Assembly (NCBI RefSeq): GCF_015709525.1 | Contig: NZ_JADNRA010000024.1 | Location: 62,001-126,000 of the forward strand | Length of the DNA stretch: 64,000 nt | From: Methylocystis sp. L43 | GTDB taxonomy: Bacteria > Pseudomonadota > Alphaproteobacteria > Rhizobiales > Beijerinckiaceae | Reading direction: 5' to 3' | In this document: positions 28,824 through 36,969 of the stretch, one piece after another | Numbering within the stretch: position 1 is the stretch's first letter | Layout of the letters: every line of letters begins with the position of its first letter | Notes under the pieces: generated by a model | Told to the model about the DNA's origin: nothing | The model's database searches: none | The model's input: only the letters and a program-made list of their open reading frames with translations | Translations under genes and position numbers: made by a program

Positions 28824-29246
28824 TCCTATCAAAGCTCACACGCCAAAAAGGCTGACGAGCTACTAGCCCTTCCCCCGCGCGGGTCTCCCAAAAGTTGATG
28901 GCGAAAGACGTCCTGAGCGCTCGCGATTACAAAAACGCGCGGTCATAGCGAAACGCGGGAGCCGCATCACCCGGGTCGCAGATCACGCTTCGGATTCTCG
29001 TGACTGGATGGTGGCGCGACACAAACCGAGACGCGCCGCTTTCATGTCGCTCCCTTCCAAGCCCTGCATTGAGGGGCGCCGGTCTGAGCCAATTTCAACG
29101 ATTGCTCCCGCGCGTCTGGCCGCCGTCCTCATCGATTCGACAACGGCTCACCGCCATCGCTGGCCTTGTCTGAACGGTAGAGAGGTCCATATTTTCTGCA
29201 GGGCCGGCCGCCATTTGGGCAAAGTCGACTTGGTGGAGACGCCACA
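28824..29246. other. Intergenic stretch after tRNA-Arg, no clear gene
   Basis: No convincing gene is seen in these 423 bases. The only sizeable frame (29008-29250) encodes a Pro/Arg/His-rich sequence with no start signal and no family resemblance. The region begins a low-gene-density stretch that reaches 30.2 kb downstream of the tRNA. The CTCGCGATT..CGCGAGC-type short palindromes around 28910-28930 have no evident role. Confidence 0.4.
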
Positions 29247-29498
29247 ATGATCGAAACATTGATAGGACTCATCTTTCTCGTCATCATCATCGGGGTTTTT
29301 TGGTGGGCAGCGACGACCTTGCTCCGCGTCATTCCTCTCGCGGAGCCATTTCGAACAGTTGTTCACGTGCTCGTCGTTTTGGTCGGGGTGTTCATCGTTC
29401 TTTATGTGGCGCAGATGTTCCTGTCGGCAGCTGGCATCAAAGTCCCATGGCCCAAGATTGGCGAAACGAAGTCAATACACTTGGTCATGCCGGCCTGA
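29247..29498 (+). CDS. Small two-helix membrane protein of unknown function
   Basis: An 83-residue hydrophobic protein. Two transmembrane segments are visible, MIETLIGLIFLVIIIGVFWW (residues 1-20) and RTVVHVLVVLVGVFIVLYVA (about 36-55), separated by a short loop and ending in a basic, proline-containing tail. The start ATG 29247 is preceded by a purine-rich tggtggagacgcc. No family name comes to mind; Thr at position 4 and the pair of helices suggest a small stress-type membrane peptide, which is inference only. Confidence 0.6.
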   Translation: MIETLIGLIFLVIIIGVFWWAATTLLRVIPLAEPFRTVVHVLVVLVGVFIVLYVAQMFLSAAGIKVPWPKIGETKSIHLVMPA

Positions 29499-29867
29499 GT
29501 GATCCGCACAGTGAATGGACTCGCGCAGCTGCACCGCTCAGGTGCTGCTGACGAGTCTTCAACGCGTGCGGCCATCGTTCTGAAAATTCCCCGCAACGAT
29601 CTTTCCCTGTCGGCGCAATTTTGAACTCCTCGAGCACACGCCTCGCGGTTTCCGCGCGTCTCCAGGGCAGTTGTTGTCGGGAATACTTCGCATGCGATGA
29701 GCGCTGAAGGCTTAGGTTGCTCGCCAAGAATCCAGCGACAGGTTGGTCACGTAATTCATCGACTTCTTTTTTGTCCGACGGCGACTCCCATATGATGTGC
29801 CTATCTCGGCGTGGTCATTTGCGAACAAGCCAAAGCCGTAGCCATCGCACTGAAGGGAATGTACATC
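29499..29867. other. Intergenic spacer between two small membrane proteins
   Basis: These 369 bases hold no convincing gene. Two overlapping minus-strand frames here (29485-29727 and 29712-29975) have no signal, motif or start site that supports them. A promoter for the 27-residue peptide at 29868 is expected in the last 100 bases, but I cannot place it with confidence. Confidence 0.4.
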
Positions 29868-29951
29868 ATGGATACGCAGACGCTCCTCATCATTATTATT
29901 GTTCTTCTCATCCTTGGCGGCGGTTGGTACGGCCGAGGACGCTGGTTTTAG
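29868..29951 (+). CDS. 27-residue membrane microprotein
   Basis: ATG 29868 to TAG 29951 gives 27 residues: a hydrophilic start (MDTQTL), a run of Ile/Val/Leu (LLIIIIVLLILGGG) that can span a membrane, and the tail WYGRGRWF. This pattern, one hydrophobic helix followed by a glycine-rich, aromatic-basic end, is shared by tiny alphaproteobacterial proteins usually left unannotated. A sequence gaagggaa 12 bases upstream is a plausible ribosome-binding site. The function is not known. Confidence 0.55.
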   Translation: MDTQTLLIIIIVLLILGGGWYGRGRWF

Positions 29952-30265
29952 TCGATAGGCCGACACGGGCCGCATGTTTGAATAACGCGGCTCTTGGCAT
30001 GCTGTCTTACGGCGAGGTTACCCTGGTTTTAGGGCGACTCTGTCTCCGATCGCGCGCGCCTCGGTATCGGTCCTAGAGGCGCGCTAGCTCAACCTTGACT
30101 TGCTTGCCGGTAAGCGCCCGGTAGGCAATACACGCTCCCAGGCGCGCCGCGTCTTCCTCCTCAGACACGCTTGCGCCGGCGCGAGGGCGGCGTTATGAAG
30201 GCGCCGTTCATCCAAAGCGACTTACGTCGACTCGTATCGGCGACTGAGCGCGACAGGAGCGTACT
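29952..30265. other. Spacer upstream of thrS
   Basis: No gene is seen. The last bases carry the thrS ribosome-binding sequence (acaggag, 30252-30258). I saw no T-box, which in any case is a Gram-positive device, and no strong hairpin with a T-run. Sequence ttgacttgcttgccggtaagcg at 30094 could be a -35-like element, though no -10 partner is evident. Confidence 0.4.
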
Positions 30266-32218
30266 ATGGTAGCGGTTACATTCCCCGACGGGGCGTCCCG
30301 TCAGTTCGAGCCCGGCGTTTCGGGCGTCGACATCGCCAAGAGCATCTCTCCCTCTCTCGCCAAGCGCAGCGTCGCCATGACGCTCGACGGCGCGCTCGTC
30401 GATCTGACAAGACCGATCGAGCGCGACGCGAAGATCGAGTTCGTCACGCGCGAAGATCCGCGCGCGCTGGAGCTCATCCGCCACGACGCGGCGCATGTGC
30501 TGGCCGAGGCGGTGCAGGAGCTCTATCCCGGCACGCAGGTGACGATCGGCCCGGTCATCGAGAACGGCTTCTATTACGATTTCTTCCGCGCCGAGCCCTT
30601 CACGCTCGAAGACCTGCCGGCGATCGAAAAGAAGATGCGCGAGATCGTCGCGCGCGACGCCAAGATCACGCGCGAAGTGTGGGATCGCGACGACGCCAAG
30701 CAATGGTTTCTGACCAAGGGCGAGATTTTCAAGGGCGAACTCATCGACTCGATCAAGTCCGATGAACCCTTGAGCGTCTATCGGCAGGGCCAGTGGCTCG
30801 ACCTCTGTCGCGGCCCGCACATGCCCTCCGTCGGCAAGGTCGGCACGGCTTTCAAGCTGATGAAGGTCGCGGGCGCCTATTGGCGTGGCGATTCGACGAA
30901 GCCGATGCTGTCGCGCATCTACGGCACGGCCTGGACGACGCAGGAGGAACTCGACGCCTATCTGCACCGGCTGGAGGAAGCCGAACGGCGCGATCACCGC
31001 CGCTTAGGCCGCGAGATGGACCTCTTCCATTTTCAGGAGGAAGGCCCTGGCGCGATCTTCTGGCACCCGAAGGGCTGGGCGCTGTTCCAGAACGTCATCT
31101 CCTACATGCGCCGTCGCTTGAAGGCCGACTACCAGGAAGTCAACGCGCCGCTGCTCCTCGACAAGTCGCTGTGGGAGACGTCCGGCCACTGGGAATGGTT
31201 TCGCGAGAACATGTTCGTCTCACAGCCCGCGCGCGAGCAGACGGACGAAGATCGGCTGTACGCCATTAAGCCGATGAATTGTCCCGGCCATATCCAGATC
31301 TTCAAACACGGCCTCAAGTCCTACCGCGATCTGCCGCTGCGCATGGCGGAGTTCGGCGTCGTGCATCGCTATGAGCCCTCCGGCGCGCTGCATGGCCTGC
31401 TGCGCGTGCGCGCCTTCACGCAGGACGACGCGCATGTCTTCTGCACCGAAGCGCAGATGGCCGAAGAATGCCTCAAGATCAACGATCTCATTCTGTCGAC
31501 CTACGCCGATTTCGGCTTCGAGGAAGTGGTCGTGAAGCTCTCGACGCGTCCCGAGAACCGCGTCGGCTCCGACGAGGCCTGGGACGAAGCCGAGGCGATC
31601 ATGACGCGGGTCTTGCGCGAAATCGAAGCGCGCTCGGGCGGACGCATCAAGACGGGCATTAATCCGGGCGAGGGCGCGTTCTACGGGCCCAAGTTCGAAT
31701 ATACGCTGCGCGATGCGATCGGCCGCGAGTGGCAATGCGGCACGACGCAGGTCGACTTCAACCTGCCGTCGCGCTTTGGCGCCTATTACATCGGGCCGGA
31801 CAGCGAGAAGAAGACGCCGGTGATGATCCATCGCGCGATCTTCGGCTCGCTCGAACGCTTCACCGGCATTCTAATCGAGCATTTCGCCGGACATCTGCCG
31901 TTGTGGCTGTCGCCGCTGCAGATCGTCATCTGCACGATCACGCAGGACGCCGACGACTACGCCTATGAGGTCGCCGCCGCGGCGCGAAAGCTCGGGCTTG
32001 TCGTCGAGGTCGACGCGCGCAACGAGAAGATCACCTACAAGGTGCGCGAACATTCGCTCGTGAAGGTTCCCGTGCTGCTCGTCGCCGGCAAGAAGGAGGC
32101 GGCCGAACGGACGATCTCCATGCGCCGGCTCGGCTCGCAGGCGCAGACGCAGCTGCCGCTCGACGAGGCGTTGAAGTTGTTGTCCGATGAGGCGACGCCG
32201 CCGGATCTGCGGGGTTAG
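30266..32218 (+). CDS. thrS: Threonyl-tRNA synthetase
   Basis: A 650-residue class II aminoacyl-tRNA synthetase. It has an N-terminal TGS domain ([17 protein letters not shown]), a second editing domain ([17 protein letters not shown], HxxxH type) and the catalytic core with [10 protein letters not shown] (zinc-site Cys), [23 protein letters not shown] and the motif 3 region, followed by the anticodon-binding domain from about residue 545. ThrS charges tRNA-Thr and represses its own mRNA in E. coli by leader mimicry; the leader here was not seen to mimic tRNA. Start ATG 30266 with acaggag upstream. Confidence 0.97.
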   Translation: MVAVTFPDGASRQFEPGVSGVDIAKSISPSLAKRSVAMTLDGALVDLTRPIERDAKIEFVTREDPRALELIRHDAAHVLAEAVQELYPGTQVTIGPVIENGFYYDFFRAEPFTLEDLPAIEKKMREIVARDAKITREVWDRDDAKQWFLTKGEIFKGELIDSIKSDEPLSVYRQGQWLDLCRGPHMPSVGKVGTAFKLMKVAGAYWRGDSTKPMLSRIYGTAWTTQEELDAYLHRLEEAERRDHRRLGREMDLFHFQEEGPGAIFWHPKGWALFQNVISYMRRRLKADYQEVNAPLLLDKSLWETSGHWEWFRENMFVSQPAREQTDEDRLYAIKPMNCPGHIQIFKHGLKSYRDLPLRMAEFGVVHRYEPSGALHGLLRVRAFTQDDAHVFCTEAQMAEECLKINDLILSTYADFGFEEVVVKLSTRPENRVGSDEAWDEAEAIMTRVLREIEARSGGRIKTGINPGEGAFYGPKFEYTLRDAIGREWQCGTTQVDFNLPSRFGAYYIGPDSEKKTPVMIHRAIFGSLERFTGILIEHFAGHLPLWLSPLQIVICTITQDADDYAYEVAAAARKLGLVVEVDARNEKITYKVREHSLVKVPVLLVAGKKEAAERTISMRRLGSQAQTQLPLDEALKLLSDEATPPDLRG

Positions 32219-32244
32219 GCCGGATATAGGGTAGGGGCGGCCAA

Positions 32245-32301
32245 GAGTTTCCTCATCCTGAGGAGCGCGCAACGCGCGCGTCTCGAAGGACGAGGAAACT
32301 C
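32245..32301. repeat. Palindromic intergenic repeat, copy A
   Basis: A 57-base inverted repeat: the left arm gagtttcctc pairs with gaggaaactc at the right, with an inner gcgcgcaacgcgcgc hairpin. The motif cctcatcctgagg and gtctcgaaggac is typical of short palindromic repeats scattered through Rhizobiales genomes. It lies just after thrS and may act as a terminator or mRNA-stabilising hairpin. Confidence 0.7.
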
Positions 32302-32314
32302 GATAAACATATTG

Positions 32315-32381
32315 CCTCTCCTCACCCTCGTGCTTCGAGACGGCTCCTTCGGAGCCTCCTCAGCATGAGGGTGAGGAGAGG
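32315..32381. repeat. Palindromic intergenic repeat, copy B
   Basis: A 67-base nested palindrome: cctctcctcaccctc pairs with gagggtgaggagagg, enclosing a ggctccttcggagcc hairpin. It shares the tcctcagcatgagg / cttcgagacgg theme with copy A in opposite order, so both probably come from the same repeat family. It lies 61 bases before the PadR start. Confidence 0.7.
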
Positions 32382-32441
32382 GCTTGACCCCGTGTTCGAT
32401 TTCTTCCAATCTTGCGAAGAAATCGAATCGCGGAGCGTTTC

Positions 32442-32780
32442 TTGTCCAAAATCCCTGAGTTGACGACCGCCGAGCAGCAGACGCTGCTTGCCATCATGAT
32501 TCAGCATCCTAACGCCTATGGCGTTTCGATCCGCGATGAAATCAAGAAGCGCACGGATCGCGAATATTCCTTCGGCTCGATTTACGCTGTGCTGGAGCGG
32601 CTCGAAGACCGGGGACTGATTTCTTCCCGTGAAGGCGAGGCGACGGCGGCGCGCGGCGGGCGGAAGAAGCAGCATTTCATCATCACTGCGCTAGGACAGT
32701 CCGCTTTACAGGCGTCCCTGCGTGCAGTTGATGCAATGCGCGACGGCGTCGAGATTGAAGGGGCCTGGGCCTATGCTTGA
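32442..32780 (+). CDS. PadR-family transcriptional regulator
   Basis: A 112-residue winged-helix repressor: LTTAEQQTLLAIMIQHPNAYG at the start and REYSFGSIYAVLERLEDRGLI in the recognition helix are PadR signatures. The start at TTG 32442 has a purine-rich cggagcg about 6 bases upstream; a TTG at 32412 would add ten residues. PadR proteins often control a membrane protein or transporter gene next to them; here the next gene overlaps it by eight bases. Effector and target are unknown. Confidence 0.86.
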   Translation: MSKIPELTTAEQQTLLAIMIQHPNAYGVSIRDEIKKRTDREYSFGSIYAVLERLEDRGLISSREGEATAARGGRKKQHFIITALGQSALQASLRAVDAMRDGVEIEGAWAYA

Positions 32781-33306
32781 CAGGATTATCTTCATCATGC
32801 GCCGCGTTCCAGTGGCGGTTGAGACGGTTGCGATTACGAGACATCTGTCCCCGCGGCTTTGGAGATTTGTGTTTTCCCTATTTGTCTACGCTGTTGGCAT
32901 TTTTGGATGTCGGGCCTTCGGGTTGAGCACTCTGGCTTCATCGTCTATTGCAGTGGGGATCACATGGGCATGCCCAATACCTAGTTTTCAGAAGATCGCA
33001 GCCGTCTTTCAGTGCCCTACTGATTTGGCGAGCGATAGCCGGGTGGAGATTCTCAATCCGCCAGTTCTTGCTGAATTTCTTGTTGGCCTTTTCGCGACGC
33101 CAAAATATCGCACTAGCTTCTTGCAGTGCTTGGACGAGGATTTTCGTAGTGACATAAACGCTGGCATGCCGCTTTCCCGTGCCCGGTGGCGTTATCGGGC
33201 GGCCGCGCTGAACTCCATCGGCCCTCAGTTTTGCGTATGGATCAAACGTATTGGCGTCATCGGCATTGTCGCCGATTATGTTCGTGGAAAGTTCGGCGGT
33301 GCATAG
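32773..33306 (+). CDS. Unknown partner of the PadR regulator
   Basis: A 177-residue protein starting at ATG 32773, eight bases inside the padR-like frame, so the two are translationally coupled. One hydrophobic segment (about residues 32-63, RFVFSLFVYAVGIFG onward) could be membrane-embedded. A C-terminal amphipathic region (WRYRAAALNSIGPQF and WIKRIGVIGIVADYVRGKFG) is also present, diverged, in the pseudogene copy 150 bases downstream, which shows that part is under purifying pressure or was recently copied. Family not recognised. Confidence 0.65.
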   Translation: MLDRIIFIMRRVPVAVETVAITRHLSPRLWRFVFSLFVYAVGIFGCRAFGLSTLASSSIAVGITWACPIPSFQKIAAVFQCPTDLASDSRVEILNPPVLAEFLVGLFATPKYRTSFLQCLDEDFRSDINAGMPLSRARWRYRAAALNSIGPQFCVWIKRIGVIGIVADYVRGKFGGA

Positions 33307-33319
33307 CTACAGCGCACAT

Positions 33320-33430
33320 ACCTCCCCCCTTGCGGGGAGGTCGCTCGCCGAAGGCGAGCGGGTGGGGCGTTATGGCCCTTTAAACCCCACCCGGTTCGCT
33401 TCGCGAACCACCTTCGCCGTAAAGGGAGGG
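33320..33430. repeat. Nested palindromic intergenic repeat
   Basis: About 111 bases made of nested hairpins: cctccccccttgcggggagg, tcgctcgccgaaggcgagcg, an outer gggtgggg/ccccaccc pair and ggttcgcttcgcgaacc, closed by aaagggagg. This is typical of the mosaic palindromic repeats of Rhizobiales. It lies exactly between the intact partner gene and its decayed 3' copy. Confidence 0.7.
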
Positions 33431-33456
33431 ATTGGGCGCGCTAGTTTGTAGAAACT

Positions 33457-33572
33457 GCGTTATCGGGCAGCCGCGCTGAACTCCATCGGCCCTCAGTTTC
33501 GCATGGATCAAACGCATTGGCGTAATCGGCATCCTTGCCGATTACGTTCGCGGCAAACTCGGGGGCGCCTAA
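33457..33572 (+). pseudogene. Decayed 3' copy of the PadR-partner gene
   Basis: These 116 bases align with 33189-33306, the 3' end of the partner gene. Translated with a two-base gap (ttttgcgtatgg in the intact gene against tttcgcatgg here), the remnant reads RYRAAALNSIGPQF then WIKRIGVIGILADYVRGKLGGA before a TAA stop. Most base changes are at third positions, so the copy evolved as a gene before losing its 5' part. It has no start and is frameshifted, so it cannot make the full product. Confidence 0.75.
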
Positions 33573-33576
33573 AACG

Positions 33577-33606
33577 ACAAAAGCCCCGCCGCAAGGCGAC
33601 GGGGCC
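33577..33606 (-). terminator. Rho-independent terminator of rpmB
   Basis: On the minus strand ggccccgtcgcc and ggcggggc form a hairpin with a ttgc loop, followed by TTTTGTCGTTTT. It lies 26 bases beyond the rpmB stop. On the plus strand no T-run follows the stem, so it serves rpmB and not the pseudogene. Confidence 0.75.
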
Positions 33607-33631
33607 AAATGTCAACACAGAAGGCGAAGCT

Positions 33632-33925
33632 TTAAGCGCTCGCGGCCGCCTGCTTCTTCTCGATTTCGCGCTTGAGCGTTCGGGCGTTCTGCGACAGCTC
33701 TTCGGTCTTCGCCTTCGCGAGGAAAGCGTCAAGCCCGCCGCGATGCTCCACCGACCGCAGCGCCGCCGCGGAGATGCGCAGCCGCACCGAACGCGCCAGC
33801 GCTTCTGAGGCGAGCGTCACATTGACGAGATTGGGCAGAAAGCGGGTCTTCGTCTTCCGATTGGAATGGCTGACGAGATTGCCGGACTGCACGCCCTTTC
33901 CGGTCAGCTCGCAACGGCGGGACAT
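33632..33925 (-). CDS. rpmB: 50S ribosomal protein L28
   Basis: A 97-residue large-subunit protein starting [24 protein letters not shown], the canonical L28 N-terminus. The ATG at 33925 has a good ribosome-binding sequence aaaggaa upstream and a terminator just downstream. The protein lacks the paired zinc cysteines of some L28 forms, with only the cysteine in RRCELTG. The frame continues upstream to 34081 but those residues are not L28. Confidence 0.96.
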   Translation of the reverse strand: MSRRCELTGKGVQSGNLVSHSNRKTKTRFLPNLVNVTLASEALARSVRLRISAAALRSVEHRGGLDAFLAKAKTEELSQNARTLKREIEKKQAAASA

Positions 33926-34307
33926 AATGGTTCCTTTCGCTCTATTCTTCCATGCATGGACCGCGGCGTCAGTCGCCCGCGATCGCCAGCAGAGGGTGAA
34001 AAAGACAGCGAGGCGCGACGCCGATTGCGCCGAGCCTCGATTGCGGGGCTTATAGAGGCAAAGCGCGGCCGCCGTCAACAACAGCCGCCGCCATGGGGCC
34101 GCACGCTGCGGCGCACACGCCTCTAGACATCGGCTTCGTTCTGGGTTCTAAGCCTCCCACCGCTCCGGGCGAGCCGAGGCGCGCGCCCGCGCGCCGTTCG
34201 TTTTGCCGGAATCATTGAGAGATCGAGGGGCTGGAGACTGTCTCCCGCCGCGCGTCGCCTATGGCCGCGTAAGACGCGAAAATCGAGGGAAAGGTTGGGG
34301 AGATTCA
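33926..34307. other. Divergent spacer between rpmB and mtdB
   Basis: These 382 bases hold no gene I can support; open frames crossing them are extensions of the two flanking genes. They must carry the rpmB promoter (minus) and the mtdB promoter (plus). The mtdB ribosome-binding sequence ttggggag is at 34295-34302. No operator palindrome stands out. Confidence 0.4.
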
Positions 34308-35198
34308 ATGGCCAAAGCGATTCTGCACATGCTCAGCACGTTGAAGCATATGAGCCCCTTCGATGTGAACATGGCCCTCGACGCCGGCTATGACGCGGCG
34401 ATTCCTTACACCAATGTCACGCTCGACGAAGTCACCGCGCTCGTGCAGGACGCGATGTTCTCGCGCGCGCCTTCGGCGGCGCTGCGCACCGGCATCTTTT
34501 TCGCCGGCCGCGACGCCGTGCTCGCGCTCGACATGATGGACACGGCAAAGAAAGCGCTGCTCAAGCCCTTCGAAGTGTCGCTCTTCGCCGATCCCTACGG
34601 CTCCTTCACCACCGCCGGCGCGATGGTCGCCTGCGTCGAAAAAATCCTGCGGGAAAAGAAACAGCGCGAGCTCAAGGGCGCGAAAGTCGTCATCTACGGG
34701 GCGACGGGCGTTGTTGGCTATTCCGCCGCCGTCATCTCGGCGCTCGAGGGCGCTGAAGTCACCGTCGTCGGCTATAGCGGCCTTGAGCGTGTCGCCAAGC
34801 TCGCCGACGAAATGTGCAAGCGTTTTAACATCAAGGTGGCGCCTGCCGACGGCTCCACTCCAGAACAAGTTCGGGAATTGCTGCGCCAGCATGAAATCGC
34901 GCTGTGCGCGGCGCGCGCCGGCGTCCAGGTGCTGTCGAAGGACGATCTCGCCGCCGCCAAGGATCTCCTGATCGCCGCCGACGTCAACGCCGTGCCGCCT
35001 CTGGGCGTTGAAGGCTGCGGTTTGCACGACAATGGCGTCGTGGTTTCGCCTCATGGCGCGCTGGGCATCGGCGCGCTGGCGATCGGCAACGTCAAATACG
35101 GCACGGAATCCGGCCTCTTCAAGAAGATGGCGACGTCCGACGAGCCGCTTTGCCTCGACTTCCGTCACGCTTTCGCATTGGCCCGCGAACTCGTGTGA
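34308..35198 (+). CDS. mtdB: NAD(P)-dependent methylene-H4MPT dehydrogenase MtdB
   Basis: A 296-residue enzyme that oxidises methylene-H4MPT to methenyl-H4MPT in the cytoplasm, the step after Fae in formaldehyde oxidation. The start MAKAILHMLSTLKHMSPFDVNMA matches the known MtdB beginning, and the Rossmann motif is VIYGATGVVGYSAAVISA. Overall sequence and length fit MtdB rather than MtdA. ATG 34308 is preceded by ttggggag; the frame stays open to 34203 without MtdB-like residues. fae follows after 153 bases on the same strand. Presence of this gene marks an H4MPT-dependent methylotroph or methanotroph. Confidence 0.96.
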   Translation: MAKAILHMLSTLKHMSPFDVNMALDAGYDAAIPYTNVTLDEVTALVQDAMFSRAPSAALRTGIFFAGRDAVLALDMMDTAKKALLKPFEVSLFADPYGSFTTAGAMVACVEKILREKKQRELKGAKVVIYGATGVVGYSAAVISALEGAEVTVVGYSGLERVAKLADEMCKRFNIKVAPADGSTPEQVRELLRQHEIALCAARAGVQVLSKDDLAAAKDLLIAADVNAVPPLGVEGCGLHDNGVVVSPHGALGIGALAIGNVKYGTESGLFKKMATSDEPLCLDFRHAFALARELV

Positions 35199-35351
35199 CG
35201 TCTCGCGCGCTTGCCAGGTCTCGCGCCTTGGCAAGAACGCGTGAAAATGGTTGAGTCCGCGCCGCGAGCGTGGGCTCTTATCGCCGCGCGCCCCGCGTGC
35301 GGCTCGTTTAGGGCGCCTGTGAATCCGGCGCCAGAATTCTGGGAGAAAAAC

Positions 35352-35861
35352 ATGGCTTTGATCAACAAAATGCTGGTCGGCGAGTCGCTGGTCGGCGACG
35401 GCAATGAAGTTGCGCATATCGACTTGATCATGGGGCCGCGCGGCTCGGCGGCGGAGCTCGCTTTCGCCAATGCGCTCGTCAACAACAAGGACGGCTTCAC
35501 GACGTTGCTCGCCGTCGTCGCCCCGAACCTGCTGTGCAAGCCCAACACGATCCTCTTCAACAAGGTGACGATCAAGGGCGCCAAGCAGGCCGTTCAGATG
35601 TTCGGCCCGGCGCAGCATGGCGTCGCCAAGGCCGTTGCGGATTCGGTCGCCGAGGGCGTGATCCCGATGGATGAGGCCGACGACATCTTCATTGCGGTCG
35701 GCGTGTTCATTCACTGGGACGCTTCGGACGACAAGAAGATCCAGGACTACAATTACACCGCGACGAAGGAAGCCATCGCGCGCGCCGTCAAGGGCGAGCC
35801 GAAGGCTTCGGAAGTCGTCGCCAAGCGCAACGAAGCCAAGCACCCCTTCGCGCCGAACTGA
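35352..35861 (+). CDS. fae: Formaldehyde-activating enzyme
   Basis: A 169-residue enzyme that catalyses condensation of formaldehyde with H4MPT to methylene-H4MPT. The start [31 protein letters not shown] contains the conserved catalytic-site histidine (H22 region, EVAHIDL), and later stretches such as [19 protein letters not shown] and [12 protein letters not shown] are typical of Fae. Gene context (mtdB before, H4MPT genes after) supports the true Fae rather than a Fae-like paralogue. ATG 35352 has gggagaaaaac upstream. A strong terminator follows. Confidence 0.97.
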   Translation: MALINKMLVGESLVGDGNEVAHIDLIMGPRGSAAELAFANALVNNKDGFTTLLAVVAPNLLCKPNTILFNKVTIKGAKQAVQMFGPAQHGVAKAVADSVAEGVIPMDEADDIFIAVGVFIHWDASDDKKIQDYNYTATKEAIARAVKGEPKASEVVAKRNEAKHPFAPN

Positions 35862-35885
35862 ACCGCGCGAACGTCTTCAGTATCG

Positions 35886-35916
35886 AAGGGGAGCCGCGCG
35901 GCTCCCCTTTTTTCTT
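35886..35916 (+). terminator. Rho-independent terminator after fae
   Basis: A perfect GC-rich hairpin (ggggagcc, loop gcgc, ggctcccc) is followed by ttttttctttt. It sits 25 bases after the fae stop and 14 bases before the next start, so the downstream ASKHA gene would be read only by read-through or from its own promoter. Confidence 0.9.
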
Positions 35917-35929
35917 TTGGGAGAGGCGG

Positions 35930-36964
35930 ATGGCGGCGGTCATCGGCTGGGATATTGGCGGCGCCCATATCAAGGCGGCGCGCGCGGACGATGGCCGCCT
36001 GACGGCGGTCGTTCAGATCGCCTGCGCCCCGCATGAAGGCGTCGCCAGCCTGGAGCAGGCGCTCCGCGACGCGCGCGCAGCGCTCGGCGGGGCCGAGCGT
36101 CATCGCCTGACAATGACGGCGGAGCTCTCCGACGCCTTCGAAAGTCGGTCGCGCGGCGTCCTTACGGTGGCCGCCATCGCCGCGCGTGAGATCGGCGTTC
36201 CTGACATTCTTTTTTACGCCGGCGAACGAGGTTTCCTGACGCGCGACGAGGTGGACGCCCATGTCGACGCCGTCGCTTCGGCGAATTGGCGCGCCTCGGC
36301 TGAATTCGTCGCGCGCCATTGCGCCGAGGCGCTTTTCATCGACATTGGATCGACGACGACGGACCTTGCGCCGATCTGCGCCGGACGTGTCGCGGCGCTT
36401 GGATCGAGCGACGCCGAGCGCCTCGCTTGTGGCGAACTCGTCTATGCCGGATTTTCGCGCGGCGCGCCTCACGCCTATGCGGCGCATGCGCCGATCGCCG
36501 GACGGTGGACGCCGCTCGTCAACGAGGCTTTTGCGTCGATGGCCGACGTGCGGCGCGTGCTCGCTGATCTCCCCGAAGGCGAAACCGACGCCGATCTTTC
36601 GCCGACGGCGGACGGGCGCCCGAAGACGGCGGCGGCGTCGCGCGCGCGGCTGGCGCGTCTTGCCGGGCGTGACGCCGCCGAATTGAGCGATGCGCAATGG
36701 CGCGCCTTCGCGCTGTATCTTGCGCGCGCGCAATTGCGCGCCATCGAAGATCAGATGGCGTTGCTCCAATCGCGTGACGCGATTGCGTATGACGCGCCGA
36801 TAGTGGGCGCTGGCGTTGGCCGCAAACTCGCTGCGCGTCTGGCGCATGCGCAAGGCCGAACATTCATCGATTTCGCCGATCTGATCGCAGCGCCGACGGA
36901 TATGGCCGCAAGGGCGGCGAATTGCGCGCCGGCTTCGGCGCTGGCGTTGCTCGATCTGCCGTAA
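35930..36964 (+). CDS. H4MPT-linked ASKHA (hydantoinase/oxoprolinase-type) protein
   Basis: A 344-residue protein with actin-like ATPase fold features: VIGWDIGGAHIKAAR at the start and FIDIGSTTTDLAPICAGRVA around residues 138-157. It belongs to the group annotated as H4MPT-linked C1-transfer pathway proteins, found in methylotrophs and methanogens and required for cofactor function or synthesis there. ATG 35930 follows gagaggcgg. The enzymatic step is not established to my knowledge. Its placement between fae and the minus-strand H4MPT genes supports a role in the same pathway. Confidence 0.85.
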   Translation: MAAVIGWDIGGAHIKAARADDGRLTAVVQIACAPHEGVASLEQALRDARAALGGAERHRLTMTAELSDAFESRSRGVLTVAAIAAREIGVPDILFYAGERGFLTRDEVDAHVDAVASANWRASAEFVARHCAEALFIDIGSTTTDLAPICAGRVAALGSSDAERLACGELVYAGFSRGAPHAYAAHAPIAGRWTPLVNEAFASMADVRRVLADLPEGETDADLSPTADGRPKTAAASRARLARLAGRDAAELSDAQWRAFALYLARAQLRAIEDQMALLQSRDAIAYDAPIVGAGVGRKLAARLAHAQGRTFIDFADLIAAPTDMAARAANCAPASALALLDLP

Positions 36965-36969
36965 AGCCC

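Noticed and set aside
29008-29250. 80-residue frame after tRNA-Arg
   Set aside because: No ribosome-binding site, His/Arg/Pro-rich, no family likeness, and it overlaps the start of the small membrane protein.
33632-34081. 149-residue version of L28 starting at 34081
   Set aside because: The extra 52 residues are not L28-like, and the ATG at 33925 has both a ribosome-binding site and the canonical N-terminus.
34203-35198. Longer MtdB starting at 34203
   Set aside because: The added 35 residues are basic and unlike MtdB, while ATG 34308 has the conserved start and a purine-rich site.
34305-36853. Long minus-strand frames opposite mtdB, fae and the ASKHA gene (34305-35843 and 35753-36853)
   Set aside because: Antisense shadows of well-recognised genes; rich in R, A, H and D with no motifs.
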